Shown here: piece after piece, positions 1 to 11,229 of the stretch
Layout of the letters: each line of letters opens with the position of its first letter
Position numbering within the stretch: the stretch's first letter is position 1
Source: Micromussa lordhowensis
Taxonomy: Eukaryota > Cnidaria > Anthozoa > Scleractinia > Lobophylliidae
DNA length: 64,000 nucleotides
Reading direction: 5' to 3'
NCBI GenBank assembly: GCA_964020085.1
Contig: OZ026598.1
Location: 22,697,450-22,761,449, forward strand
Program-made: the position numbers and the translations under genes
Notes under the pieces: generated by a model
Seen by the model: only the letters and a program-made list of their open reading frames with translations
What the model was told of the DNA's origin: nothing
Database searches by the model: none

Positions 1-64
1 GAAATTACACAGGGTCTACTTCCACTACTTGTTATATTCTGACTTTTTCCCTTGTACACTGGGA

Positions 65-515
65 TCATGTTTACTATAGGTAGTCTCGACCGCTATCTCG
101 GTCGATATATCGGTCGACTGTCGACCGACACTCGACCGATATATCGACCGAGAGTCGGTCGATTGTCGACCGAGTGTCGGTCGATTGTCGGTCGAGTGTC
201 GGTCGATATATCGGTCGAGATGTGCGTCGACCGATATAGTTTTTTGTTCACCGCTACCTCGCCGATAGTTTACCGATACTTCACCGATACTTAACCGATA
301 CTTCACCCATACTTCACCGACACTTCACTGAGTATCGGTCGACTACTGGTCGAACGGAAGGCTTGCGATATGTCGGTCGATATATCGGTTCATAGTCGTC
401 CAATAGTCGGCTGATCGCTGAACCGACACTGTATGTCGATCTTGCCTATCGATCGACACTCTAGCGATATATCGAACGACATAGCGGTCGAGACTACCTA
501 CAGTAGCCATAATCG
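65..515. repeat. GTCGA palindrome-rich inverted-repeat element (copy 1)
   Basis: This segment is built almost entirely from short units such as TCGGTCGA and TCGACCGA alternating with ATAT spacers, so it is nearly self-complementary throughout. It is bounded by inverted ends: the left end reads TAGGTAGTCTCGACCGCTAT, and the complement of the right end (about 475-507) repeats it almost exactly. This organisation is that of a MITE-like or foldback element. The repeat has few stops, so translations on both strands give long Arg/Ser/Thr/Asp-rich frames; I regard these as by-products. A related copy lies at 7800-8192 in opposite orientation. Confidence 0.7.
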
Positions 516-529
516 TAAATACAGTCAAA

Positions 530-3060
530 CCAGTATTAAGCAGCCCTCTGTTAAGTTGGCTTATCTATTAAGGGGTCACTATTCAATTCCCCGAATTTCG
601 CTTCAAATAATTAATGTGAACTTGACCTCATTAAGTGGTCACCTCAAGTGAGCCGACGCGGTGAGCTTTTAAACTTTCCAATTGGCTAATTTTATTGTGA
701 TTCGCCTTTGTTAAATCAGTGGTCAAGATGGTCAACCTGAGCACAGTTTTATGGTCACGAGAAACTTCAAGAAATCAAGTTACGTAGCCCCAAATAACAC
801 GACATGACCTTAACTGACTGTTTCCTTTCATGCTAAAACTGAAATTGCCTGTGATCAAGACGCTCGATGCTAGCCTTACGAACAACATTACAATAAAATT
901 TGTTTGCTGCATACAGATTGCCTGCTGACTTAATTTTTTTGTTCAATTTTTATGCCCCATATCACGCTAGATTTTGATCACCATGCGGTCAGTCTCAATT
1001 AGGCAGTCACTCTGATTTGGGTAACATTGGGATGTTCTCTTCCTCCTGGAGATCTTTAGTTAAATTATGCTTTTTCATGTAAACGAGGCTTGGCGAGGAT
1101 AGCTCGAGTGATGGTAGCCTGAAAAACAGGCGTTATTTTCTTTGGAAAAAAAACGCTCACCCATGAGGTCAGAGTGTGAAGTCCTTTAAGGTGGCCCGAA
1201 ATAGTTTTCATTTTCTGCAGACTAGTTTTTCAAATTCTTTTCCAGATACAGTTTGATTTATCGTAACAGTGTGAAATTTACTACAGACATAAATGAAAGG
1301 CCATAGAATCATTACATCATATTTTTCCAGAAAACCTGTTACAATGGCAAGGACATAACACATTCAGTTGCATCCCAAAATCGAAAGCTAACGTGTTATT
1401 ATGAGAAGAGATCGGTGAAATCTTCTCGAACTGCTATATGACATGTTGTTAGGAATAATCATCAAAATATGTAACTTTAAAAAAATTCTGTACGGCAGAT
1501 GAAATTAAAAACCTACTTTTCGACTAATGCTCTTTTAATTTAAATATTAGCACATGAAGTTGGAAAATATTAAAAAGACGCATGCGCGAAGTTGTTCACG
1601 CGCGCTCAATATACGAGCTCCTACGCGTGCGAAACGACCGGCTTACATCCGGACTTATTCTTTGTGAAAAGGAGATATTTTTCCTTACGATCTTTTTACG
1701 GGTTACCAGAAAAGTAACCAGAACCATTTTGGGAGAGTATTACCTTTCGCATTTGCATTAACGTGTTACAAGATCTGACGCATGCAGATGGTTTGCTTCA
1801 TTATCTATTGTTTGAATTGCATTTGACACAGCAGAAATGCGCCGTATGAACTGGGCCTAATGCACGTTCGCGCCAATTGTTACTGTGCATCCTTACTGCC
1901 CGCGCAAAGTTACATGCCACGCACGTCATGCATCGAGCGTACGCGCTAAGCACTAAAATGAGCAATGATAGGGCAGGTGGTCATTGCTTAATCTTTGATG
2001 GCTTTTCGTTGATTCGTCAGTATTGTATTATGCATCCTTACTGTGCACAATTTTTGCGTCATTAGCGAGCCCAAATTAGAACACAACGAAAGAACTTTCC
2101 CTCGAGCTAAGCCCGATAGCGAAATAATTGCTCTTTTTCTTTTGAGCGGGCATGTTGACCTATATTTTTCATTGCATAATAATGGTATACATACTATCCT
2201 CCTTTGTTTAAAAGAAAACTAAACAAAATTATTCCAAGGAAAAAATAAAGGTGAAAGAGTGCACAAAACCTTTACATCTGTGAGGCAGATCATGACCGCG
2301 AAAATAACGACTCTTCGAACGCTTTCCGTCCGCGTTGGTTTAACTAGTGTGATGTTTCCCTGAATTTTATATGATATCGTTTTATATTCCCAGCACTTTC
2401 TACTAGTCAATTTTTCCCAGTTATTGCTTTAATAACCAATCTTTCTAGCTACCCCAAACTTGGAACGATGAATAACGCGCGTGATTAGCATGAGTACAGT
2501 CCTATATGGGATACGATTGGCTCATCACAGCTCTTAAACGACAATGGTGACCTATCATTTTTATTTTATTTTTCTAAACAGTGCATGGTAGGGAACATTC
2601 AGGGAAAGTTTCCAAAAAATTCATCGCTAAATTTTATTTCTGAGGAATCACCTTATCAATCCTGAACGCTCGGTGACCCCTACCTTTTTTTTTAGAAACA
2701 GATTTTATTTATAATTATCTCCACATTGTCCAAAACTGAACAAAAAATCAATGTGAGAAGTTAAAAAAAATCTAGATTTCTGTCGGGATTCGGGATTCTG
2801 CCATCTTGCGGCTGCAAGGCGCGTGAAACTATGATCGCTAAATGCGAACTTGTTCTTTGAGGAAACTCGACAGTTGACTTAATTCACTTGATAGGTCCGT
2901 TTAACCCATATTTGGCAGACAACACTTCCCTTCAAAGCTTTGGGACTTGTAGCCACTGTGGTCTTCTTCGCTAACGGAGCCCGATTTACTCAGATTTAGG
3001 TTTTCTTCCGGGCATGTTCTCTTTGAAACAAAGTCGGTTAATTGTCCGTTTCGTAAACGG
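530..3060. other. No gene recognised
   Basis: AT-rich sequence without an ORF that resembles a known protein and without convincing exon signals. It may be intergenic or intronic. A CpG-containing patch near 1570-1640 has no attached gene that I can see. Confidence 0.5.
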
Positions 3061-3073
3061 TCGATGCCATTTT

Positions 3074-3147
3074 GGCGACACTTCGAACCCAGAACCTCTG
3101 TTTCCTGACATCCCTCTTATACCACTACACTACCAGGTTCATCCGCC
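3074..3147 (-). other. tRNA-like / SINE-head sequence with pol III A and B boxes
   Basis: On the minus strand the segment contains TAGTGTAGTGG (complement of 3122-3132), which fits the internal A-box consensus TRGYNNARNGG. About 35 bases on is GGTTCGAAGTG (complement of 3079-3089), close to the B box. The outer ends pair only partly (GGCG with CGCC), so a working tRNA is unlikely. A decayed tRNA copy or the head of a tRNA-derived SINE is the better reading. No poly-A or simple-repeat tail was identified. Confidence 0.4.
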
Positions 3148-3149
3148 AA

Positions 3150-5142
3150 ATTTCCGCAAAATTTAATTATAAAATGTGACTTTCTTAAATATTAATGATA
3201 GAGTTGCCCCAACCCACAAATGAAAGCTAACCGCAAGCAAACCAGTGTGAATATGAAGAATTAAGCATTTGGTGAGTGCGTTTAACTCCATCAACAAATT
3301 CTAACCAGTTTCTACCTTGTCCAGGCCTAAACTGAATCAGATATGGCATCTTCAATTCTGAAAGGTTTGGTTATCAATTATGGCATCGACTGTTTTCGAA
3401 ACGTAAATCAGCGTCGGTGAAGCCCCTTTTTTGCATTTCTGCATCACTAACTCATTATCTTTCAGTGACAAATTTTCTTAAAAAAAATCAATGTTGAAAT
3501 TTTCGCGCGAACGTCCTTAACTTGGTATTAAAACATTTTCTCACCGTTTTTTTCTAGTTGCGATATTTAGTTATTTATTTACAGTGTCCCCAATTGGAAC
3601 TACAGTGCTAAATACATTCGTCACTTACTGTTACTGTTATTGTTGTTGTTGCTGTTATTGTTATTGTTGCTTTTGCTGTTATTGTTATTGCTGTTGTTAT
3701 TGTTATTGCTCTTCTTTTGCAAAAAAATAATATCTTTAAGGTATAAGGCTTCCTTTAAGTTCAGGAATCCGCGATCTGTTGTCAAAAATCAATTTCAAAG
3801 CACAGCAATCATAAGTTTTTGCAGCTTTTTAAGGAAGGAAAAATTTTTCACCAGGAGGGTTTTCGGGACTCTGTACACCTTCCATTCTGAGGCCACATAA
3901 GTATTGATTTGCGTTTTTGTTTTCCATCTAGAGATGAAAACAAGACCTTGGAAATTTGTAGATTTTGGCCCACGACGCTATGATTGGCTGGTCATTTAGG
4001 TTGAAAATCTCGAACAATGGTATGCGTACAGGCGTTATTTTTTCCCGCTCTTCCTCTCGCGTCGCTTTTGCCTTTGTGCGCCCAAAATACGCAAAAAAAT
4101 CATGCCTGTTCTCCAATCTAGTATTGTTGGTGGCCGGGCAGGGACGGCAAAGGGTGATTCACTTTTCTCCGTGTATATACGGGCCCTTAATAAAACTGAT
4201 TCCACTCAATGACAAGTACTTCAAAGTGTTGCATGGTTGCGCGAAATTTTAATTGATATCATATTTTATTTTTTAAGAATACAGTAATTTTCAAAACAGT
4301 GTAGAACGGTTTAAAGGTCTAAAATCAAAATCAGCTGGGCATAGTATTGTATAAGTCCTCCTTTGGGTAAAATATACTAACCAGTTGTCAAAGACCGCGC
4401 AATAATCACTCAATAATCACTACTTTAAGTGCGTATTAACTATAAACGTCTTTGAAATTGTTGCTCATTATGTTGACACTACTAGAAACACTAACAAACC
4501 ATTTCTTTCAAGTGGAAAAAGGCATTGCGCAGATATTGGATGACTGTATTTGGCTTACATTTTGCCGAGTAAGAAGTGAACCATAAGAAATCAAGGCAGA
4601 ACAAGTATTAATCCAAGGCTAAAATATGCAAATTATAATCTAAAAAACAGACTGGAACATATTCAAAATATATTTCGATATTTTTAACCATTTCAAAGAA
4701 ACCTGCAGTGTGCAATACCTAACACTCTTTGAGAAAACTTTGCCTGCATAAATTCTTGTACTATAATTGTTTACTCTCCTCCCTTGCTTCCTACGGTCCA
4801 CCCTTGAGCATCTCTTATATATCTGATATCAAAGACTTTACCATTGCTTTCACATGCTAATGTGGCAATCATAACTGACTCTTAGACCTAACTGATTACA
4901 TTCGAGATCATCGAACATAAACAAAAACAAGAAACTACAGAAACGCCAGGGACACATAAAAGCTGAAGCCTTCCTTACAACATTTTTTCACCATTAAAAA
5001 ATTACAGATTGCGTAATCTACGCGTGAAAAATTTACATTTTATTGGTCTATTTTAATCCCAGCTCACTGGTCCTGCTATGAATAAGAACCAATCAAAGAT
5101 GTGCATTCAGCAAATGTTATAAACTTCTAGGAGAACGAGAGC
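3150..5142. other. Non-coding stretch with a TTG/TTA microsatellite
   Basis: The only structured element is a degenerate TTG/TTA/CTG trinucleotide run at about 3625-3717, which translates as a false poly-leucine ORF. The remainder is AT-rich and shows no recognisable protein similarity. Confidence 0.55.
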
Positions 5143-6578
5143 TTACTTTTGGGTGTAAAAGTCCTCCTTCGGGTAAAAAGGAAGGAGCTTCTTTTTTTCT
5201 TTTAGTCCATTGGCCTCGACTCTGTATTCATTTAATGCCATCCTACAGCGCAGCTCAATAGATTTAGCGGAGACTTTTCCGGATCTTTGGTGTTCTGCAT
5301 CGACAACTCTTTTGTATCTGTCGCTATCTATTATTCGTAGCTCACAGACGCCAATGTAATCCCTTAGCGTGTTGCGGGGGATGCCAAACTTCCTCATGGC
5401 TTCTGTTAACGAGCACTGTTTCTTCACAAAGATTTCCAGAACTGCATTATATCGCCGGTGGATCCCTTCCAAATTAGACCCTGTAATTAATTCTGAGATA
5501 GGACGACAGAAATTGAATATCAACACGCATGGTCACATTTGTCGTCGTCCTTTTTCTGACTATGCTATCGACTGCCATTTCGACTGTCATTTATATCTAC
5601 ATGATTTTCGCTTTTACAAAAGAGGTAATTATCTTATAAGGTACGGAAGTAAGATTATTTGCAATTTGGGTATTCTGGGAATTTCACTTTTGTGTGATGT
5701 TCAGTTGCGGACACTCGGTATCCATGCACCCTAATGAAAAACAGTTCCATGAATCGTGATCGACGTATGCTCCGTGAAACATGAATTGCTAGAATCCTTC
5801 TTAGTGAATCGTGCAAAAGTGAAATGATCATTAATATTAATCATAATATTAATATTAATATTGATATAAATAACTCCGGGAGTTGTAAGAACTAAATTTA
5901 ACGATTTTATGACTCGTGAAAGATTAAAATTTAGTGACAAGACCACCCATGTAACCCTCCCCCCCCCCACCCCTCCTCGTCCTATTAAGTGTCAACTTGA
6001 ACCAACCTTTGACTATTTTAGGCTCTGACTCATCTTCTCTGCTGGATCCATCCTCCTCGGCATCCTCCTCGCTTTCGTCATTGTCGGACATGTCGTTACT
6101 CTTGCCTTTAGAGACTACGGCCCCTATAAAATAAAAGATGACATTCTAGAATTTAAATGCATTTCAAACAAATCTAAATACATATATAAAATTCGTTTAA
6201 TCCGAGTTACTTTTGACTGGCGGCATCGTGGAATTTACAGGAAAGCCGGCTGAACACGATTGCACTAGCGAAGAACTGTCTTGGCCTGCTTTTCCTAAAC
6301 AATATGATAAGTTGATGTTTGGTTACGTTATATAATCAGGCTAAAGTGCTCATGGCATTCCCTCCTCTTTCTAACCGATATTATAAGTTGTCTTCTGGTA
6401 AAAATCTCATGAGATTCGTGTTGGAATTGTACCTTCAAGCTCTTCTAAGCGTTTCTGCATGGCTGCTATAGTGTTTAGATGTTCTTCTACTCTTTTCTTA
6501 TAAAACTCATCCATTTGCTTCATCGGAGCTAATACTTCTTTCAGTTCACTGTCTCCGGCTTTTTTCTTTCTTTTTTTT
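5143..6578 (-). CDS. Coiled-coil, CCDC106-like protein, 3' exons (5' end not located)
   Basis: Four exons on the minus strand join in phase: about 6578-6433, 6294-6211, 6123-6007 and 5480-5143 (stop TAA at 5145-5143). All three junctions are phase 1 with GT/AG borders. The first exon encodes a basic start and a heptad-like helix (motifs MDEFYKKR, QKRLEEL). The second is Ser-rich. The third is strongly acidic (SDNDESEEDAEEDG). The last encodes a helical domain with IHRRYNAVLEI, SLTEAMRKFGIPRNT and a terminal LLPFYPKE. That last arrangement resembles the C-terminal domain of CCDC106 (a nuclear protein reported to bind p53); I assign it from pattern memory only. The upstream exon or exons and the start codon were not found. 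The coding sequence read here is uninterrupted. Confidence 0.6.
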
Positions 6579-7795
6579 CTGTAGTTTCTTTAGACCTGTA
6601 AATGGTATCCCAAAAACGAAAGAAAAAACGGCGAATTTCGGATTATTCAATTTGAAGCTGAAAGACTTCGTTGAGTAATAATCTTAAAACAGTAGAAGAA
6701 ATGCAACTAAGCGATAACAAAGTTTGCCAAGGGATTGAAACAGAGGATTCTTTGTTGCTTTTGAAGACCATTCGGAAATTAAAGACAGGGAATGGTTAAT
6801 GCGCTCACCATTTCCACGAAAAATGTTTTGGCACACCTGCAGAGATTGCTGCAAAGGTCCTAGAAATTGAGGAAAAGTTCGAAGAGCTGCCGAGGAAGCC
6901 GGCGCAAGCAGCTGTATGAATTCAAGACCAAAGGATACCTGAAGCCCAACAGGCAAGGACAAGAAAAATTAAAAGGAAATGGTTATGAAAGCCGATCCTT
7001 CACCAATATTGTTCAACTGAGATTCGCATACTAACTGTTGATCTTCAAAAGGTAAAAACAGGGTGACTGAAAACACTGTTTACAGTAAAATTTAAGTGCA
7101 ACGTTTTCAGTTTCTGATAGTTTCTGACAATATCTGACAATCCCTGGCAATATGTCTCACTTATAAGTCCCTTATAAGCTTCTTACATTGATCAGTTCAA
7201 GGCGATATAAATGCTGGCTAGCGAGATGTAGCTTAACTCCTTTCGCTGTATAATAGGGCAACCCCCGCCAAAAATTCAGGCCGATAAAGTTAAGCTTGCG
7301 AAATCGCGCCAGCCCCTGTGCAACCTACACTAACTACAAACCACTTGTGTGAGCAAAATAATCATCCCGATACCTGACACCTGATGAAAGAATGATAAAA
7401 GAAAGCTACCACGTAATAGACAATACAGCTGCAACCAACATTTTCAAAGCCTAACCGAAATTAAGAAGATTGAATTTTACATGAACTGAATGAAAAAAAG
7501 ACAATTTAACATTGGCTTAAATACGAAATTACGAAGGATACAAAGATAAGCAAACAGACAACGTTCTGCATCTAAAAACAAGTCTTGAAGGAATAAAAAA
7601 TACCTGGTAACTGAACGCTGGAAAAATAAAATAAAAACCGATGAATGATTCACAAGTGTTAGGAGCCAACACGAAGGAGGCACAAAATCAACTCATCCAG
7701 TCAGAATTCCTTTTGATCACGTGACTGTTTCAAATAGACAAGCCTCAAGTTCGTGACCGACAGCTTAGTGTGTGAGTTCACTGATTTGCTATATA
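6579..7795. other. No gene recognised
   Basis: Minus-strand frames at 6684-6962 and 7477-7683 resemble nothing I know. The stretch may include upstream intron or 5' sequence of the CCDC106-like gene. Confidence 0.4.
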
Positions 7796-7799
7796 AACC

Positions 7800-8192
7800 T
7801 ATTCCCCACCGACTATCGACCAGCTAGCGGCCGTATTCAAGTGACTTTTAACCGACTGTCGACCGAGATATCGGCCGACACATGCCTGATATTTGCACGA
7901 CAGTTCACCGATATACCACCGACACTCGACCGATATGCCACCGATATTTGACCGATTCTCGACCGAGATGCGTTTGCGCAATATCAACCGATAGTCGGCC
8001 GATAGTCGGTCACCATATCAATGGAACATCGACCGACACTCCACCGACACTCCACCGACACTCCACCGACTCTCGACCGACTCTCGACCGACTCTCGACC
8101 GACTCTTGGTCGATATATCGGTCGAGTGTCGGTCGACAGTCGACCGATATATCGACCGAGATAACGGTCGAGGCTACCTACAGTAAACATGA
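7800..8192. repeat. GTCGA palindrome-rich repeat element (copy 2, inverted)
   Basis: Same composition as the element at 65-515: runs of CACTCCACCGA and CTCTCGACCGA plus GTCGA palindromes. Its right end (complement of about 8165-8192: CATGTTTACTGTAGGTAG followed by CTCGACCG) matches the left end of copy 1, flanking bases GGATCATG included. The left end (7800-7870) does not carry that terminal sequence and seems decayed. The two copies therefore face each other across 7.3 kb. Confidence 0.65.
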
Positions 8193-8225
8193 TCCGTACA
8201 CTGTAGGTCTGAATCTCCCTCACAA

Positions 8226-8690
8226 GTGTTTTTGATAACACTTAGGTTTTTGTACACAGTTTTAAAAGACATTCCCTCTGAACAATGGGCAGAAATAATC
8301 CTTTCTTATGACAACATGTGTAACATAGACAACTTAAAGGCAGCTAGAGGAAAACTTCCTCTTCTCAGTCCCTATGATGAACTATGGGCTAAAATTACAA
8401 AGATAATCGACAGCCTTCACATCAGAAACCACAAAAGGGCAAGCTGTAAGGAAACATATGGGGAGAAACTGAGACATCTTAAAGGAAAAAATCCTGCCTT
8501 CAACACAATGGCTGCTGAACAGGTGTTTGTTTGGCTAGGCCGTTTTAAGAAGATACTGTGTGCAATGGAAAAATGCCATCATCTGTTCTATATTCACTGT
8601 ATGTGCATAAGACGGAACCAGTACACAGAACTATGTTATCAAAAAGGTAAAAAGCCAGTGCTCCATAAAGTTCGTGGACCAACAACATAA
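8226..8690 (+). pseudogene. KDZ-type transposase C-terminal fragment
   Basis: The ORF opens after a likely acceptor (CACTTAG just before GTTTTTG) and ends in TAA. It encodes YDNMCNID, then a run ending in SLHIRNHKR, then FNTMAAEQVFVWLGRFKK and HHLFYIHCM. This order (an Asp-containing YD-MC motif, HxRNH, AAEQ, HHxFY) is what I recall of the C-terminal half of Kyakuja-Dileera-Zisupton (KDZ) transposases, which are common in cnidarian genomes. The N-terminal catalytic part is missing from the window, so this is a fragment or a terminal exon. It starts just beyond the right end of the palindrome array, but no link between the two is shown. Confidence 0.5.
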
Positions 8691-8888
8691 CTGAAAGGTG
8701 GGTAGGAATAATAAGATTTAAATTGTTTGCTTGTCTTGGATCCATCACCTGGGGTGTTTACCATTTCCAAAACCATCCAGTGTGAAATTTTCAGGCATAA
8801 CAGTAAACAATTAAATGTGATGCTGCGGAAGAGAGAATCGTTATAAAGTAAACTTTTCTTTCTAATGGTTAATTAACTGTCGCATCTT

Positions 8889-9113
8889 TTACAGCGGAAC
8901 TTTTTTCTCTTGTTTGTTTGGTACTGATCCTGCTCCTTTTTTTGTTAGTGGTACACAGAGCGCTCTCCACCACTCTTTACACTTATCACACTCAATCCAC
9001 AATTGCTGTTCCTCTTCATCATCATAATTTATCCCACAGCCACAGCTACATGGTGTTAGACCAGCATTGTTCAATCTCTTCTTTTCTTCTAATGAGCAAA
9101 ATAAATACAACAT
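8889..9113 (-). CDS. PHD-like zinc-binding exon fragment
   Basis: The minus-strand frame encodes CSCGCG, then an acidic run DDEEEQ, then LWIECDKCKEWWRALCV. The WIECDKC...W..C core is typical of the second half of a PHD-like finger, and the first Cys pair lies about 20 residues upstream. No complete Cys4-His-Cys3 set is visible and there is no convincing start, so this is at most a terminal exon of a larger protein or a transposon-borne finger. It lies between two DNA-transposon fragments, which favours a mobile origin. Confidence 0.35.
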   Translation of the reverse strand: MLYLFCSLEEKKRLNNAGLTPCSCGCGINYDDEEEQQLWIECDKCKEWWRALCVPLTKKGAGSVPNKQEKKVPL

Positions 9114-9976
9114 GTAATGTATACTGTGTTGTGAAAATGGAGCCTATTTTTTTACAAACATTCCATTCCTTGAAAAGGAAGTTCATTTCAAATGTACAAA
9201 ATTTTGAATCATCCGCTAGCCTGCCATACCAGTACCTAACATGTTATTGTCTTGAAAGTTTCCAAAATTTCACTCTTTCAATGAGAAATGAATTTTTAAT
9301 CATTTACCAACTAAATATTGATCATATACAGGGTGTATTAAAAAAAAACATGTGATGGCAGGTTACTCCCCTTGCAAAACAAATTTCTAGGTTTCTGCCA
9401 AGTTCTGGAAGTTTCTAGAAATTTCTAGAATGTGACAGCTTTATTCCAGAATCAAATTCCAGCTTTTTTACAGAAAATTTTTTTCCAGTTTTTGCAAGTT
9501 TTGGATTCTGTCAAAATCTGGAAATAGCCGGAATTTGACACATCTATCAGTTGCTGCAAGAAATTGACAGTTTTTTCCAGGCTTGATTTCTTGCAGGAAA
9601 CTGGAATAAACCAGAAACAGTTTACAGCTTATTGAGATTTGTCAGAAATGAAAGAAATTTCCAGTATATTCCAGTTTTTACTGTTAGTGTGAGTTAAACT
9701 CTTCAGATAAGAAGTGAAAGAAATGAGTTAAGCTGTCAGCTTGCTATGTATTTATTTTAAGAAGTTTTTGTTGCAAGTAAGAAAACTTGCAATTTAGATG
9801 ATTACAACTAATGACCAATTACTTCATAGTTTAACAATACTTTTGATTATCTTTATTGGTTGTTTAGGAGTTATTTATAGTGGTCCACATTGATTATTGA
9901 TTGTATAAATATCTTACACATAATCAACAGTTAAAGATTATTAATGACTTGACTTTTTCAATAAGTTCAAGCAATT
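9114..9976. other. AT-rich spacer with a TTCCAG/CTGGAA-rich tract
   Basis: No protein-coding signal. From about 9380 to 9690 the sequence is unusually rich in CTGGAA/TTCCAG and TTCTAGAA words in both orientations. This could be transposon subterminal repeats. A perfect heat-shock-element match lies at its left edge. Confidence 0.45.
9403..9430. promoter_or_regulatory. Perfect six-unit heat-shock-element match
   Basis: TTC at 9403, GAA at 9408, TTC at 9413, GAA at 9418, TTC at 9423 and GAA at 9428 are spaced exactly 5 bp apart. This is the alternating nTTCnnGAAn arrangement bound by HSF trimers; three units normally suffice. No adjacent promoter or gene start was identified, and the site lies between the 3' ends of two transposon-derived ORFs, so function is unproven. 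Confidence 0.5.
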
Positions 9977-10747
9977 TCATCGGCAATGGCCACAAAAATT
10001 TGGAGCCCTAGCCACACACATGTGGTTTGGGTTGCCAGAAAGATAAAGGATTTTCTCGAGGATGCAGTCCACTCCAACAACAGTATAACTCTCACTTTCA
10101 CCTGCAATCCTGAGTAGATGCTTTGGCTTATCATTCACAAAGAAAGGTTTCTCAAAATCTAAAACAACACGTTTCACTACAGCAAACACAGTTTTTAAGT
10201 TTCTTTCAAATAAAAAGTATTCAACAAAGGCCATGTAGTTTCCTCCATTGTGCTCTGTAAGAACTGTGAAACCACAATGTTTTTTCATTCTTTCATAGAC
10301 CCGTGAATAAATGATATGCCCATTCACGATCACACGCTTAGCTTTTAGGAAAAATGGTCTATCAGTGTAATTTGAATCAAGTAGTAAGGATGCTTGTTCA
10401 TACATTTCATTGTTTACTGTCCATTTTGTAAGGGCTCCAGCAACCTGACAATTTGCTGCACTCTTCACATTCCGTAGTCTTCTGACACCAGAAAGCATTT
10501 GCTCCACAAAAAATTGCACGTTCTTCTCAGAAATTAAATGACATTTGGTTCGAAGAGAATTTTGAGCATACAGCATCCAAATAAGTTGGCGACACTGATT
10601 TCCTGTCCCATGAACACTCTCTAGTAGGGCTCCATTTAAATCTTCAAAAGGAAAACATGACCACGCCCAAAGTGGTCCCCATGCTTGTACAACGTAGCCA
10701 CAGTTTGAATGCACAGGATTTAACCATCTTGTGGGTAAGCTCGACAT
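9977..10747 (-). pseudogene. CACTA/EnSpm-like transposon protein, C-terminal exon
   Basis: A 256-codon frame begins with LPTRWLNPVHSNCGYVVQ, followed by WGPLWAWSCFPFEDLNG and a VHGTGNQ motif. The GPLWAxSCFxFEDLNG...HGT block matches the domain (DUF4218-like) that I recall downstream of Tnp2-type transposases in CACTA/EnSpm elements of animals. The rest is open to a TGA with no internal stop. No transposase core was found next to it, and no terminal inverted repeats were found, so I regard it as the surviving terminal exon of an element. Its nominal ATG may be internal. Confidence 0.5.
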
Positions 10748-11229
10748 ACATTAGTACATTACATCTCAGTAGTTGTTTTAAGATTACATACATGTAATTA
10801 TGACTCTAGCAAGTACGAAAAGGATTGTCAAGTCCTTGAAAGATACAAAACAGGATCCATTGTTAATAAAGGTAAACGAATGAGGGCTATAATTTTTTTT
10901 CCAGTAAGAACAGTGTTATGCCTTGCTATGCTATGCTATGCTATGGCCTGAGCAAATAAGCCAGAAAGTGTGCAAAAGGGATTGTCGAATGATATTATCC
11001 ACAATGCATCCAAGCAAGCTCAGAGAATAAAGTGGTTTTCCTCTGAAATGCTGAAAGAAAACTCAGAAAAGGAAACTCTACAACACAATTAGCAATCAAT
11101 TCATAAACTCTGGTGAGCAAAATTGTAAGATAAGAGAAGTTGGATTTACTGTGCAAATTCATATAACAGGCCAGCACGTGTTTGTCGTAAAAACACACCA
11201 CATTTAAGTCAGTGACCCTCCATGGTTCA

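Noticed and set aside
25..306. Arg/Ser/Asp-rich ORFs on both strands in the palindrome array
   Set aside because: The repeat is self-complementary and stop-poor, so both strands give similar frames; no evidence of coding.
3640..3900. 86-codon poly-leucine ORF
   Set aside because: It is the translation of a TTG/TTA/CTG microsatellite followed by unrelated sequence; no promoter, domain or splice support.
6684..6962. 92-codon minus ORF as upstream exon of the CCDC106-like gene
   Set aside because: It resembles nothing in the family and the phases do not connect.
10918..10945. Possible promoter repeat CTATG
   Set aside because: A handful of 5-bp repeats only; a simple slippage tract.
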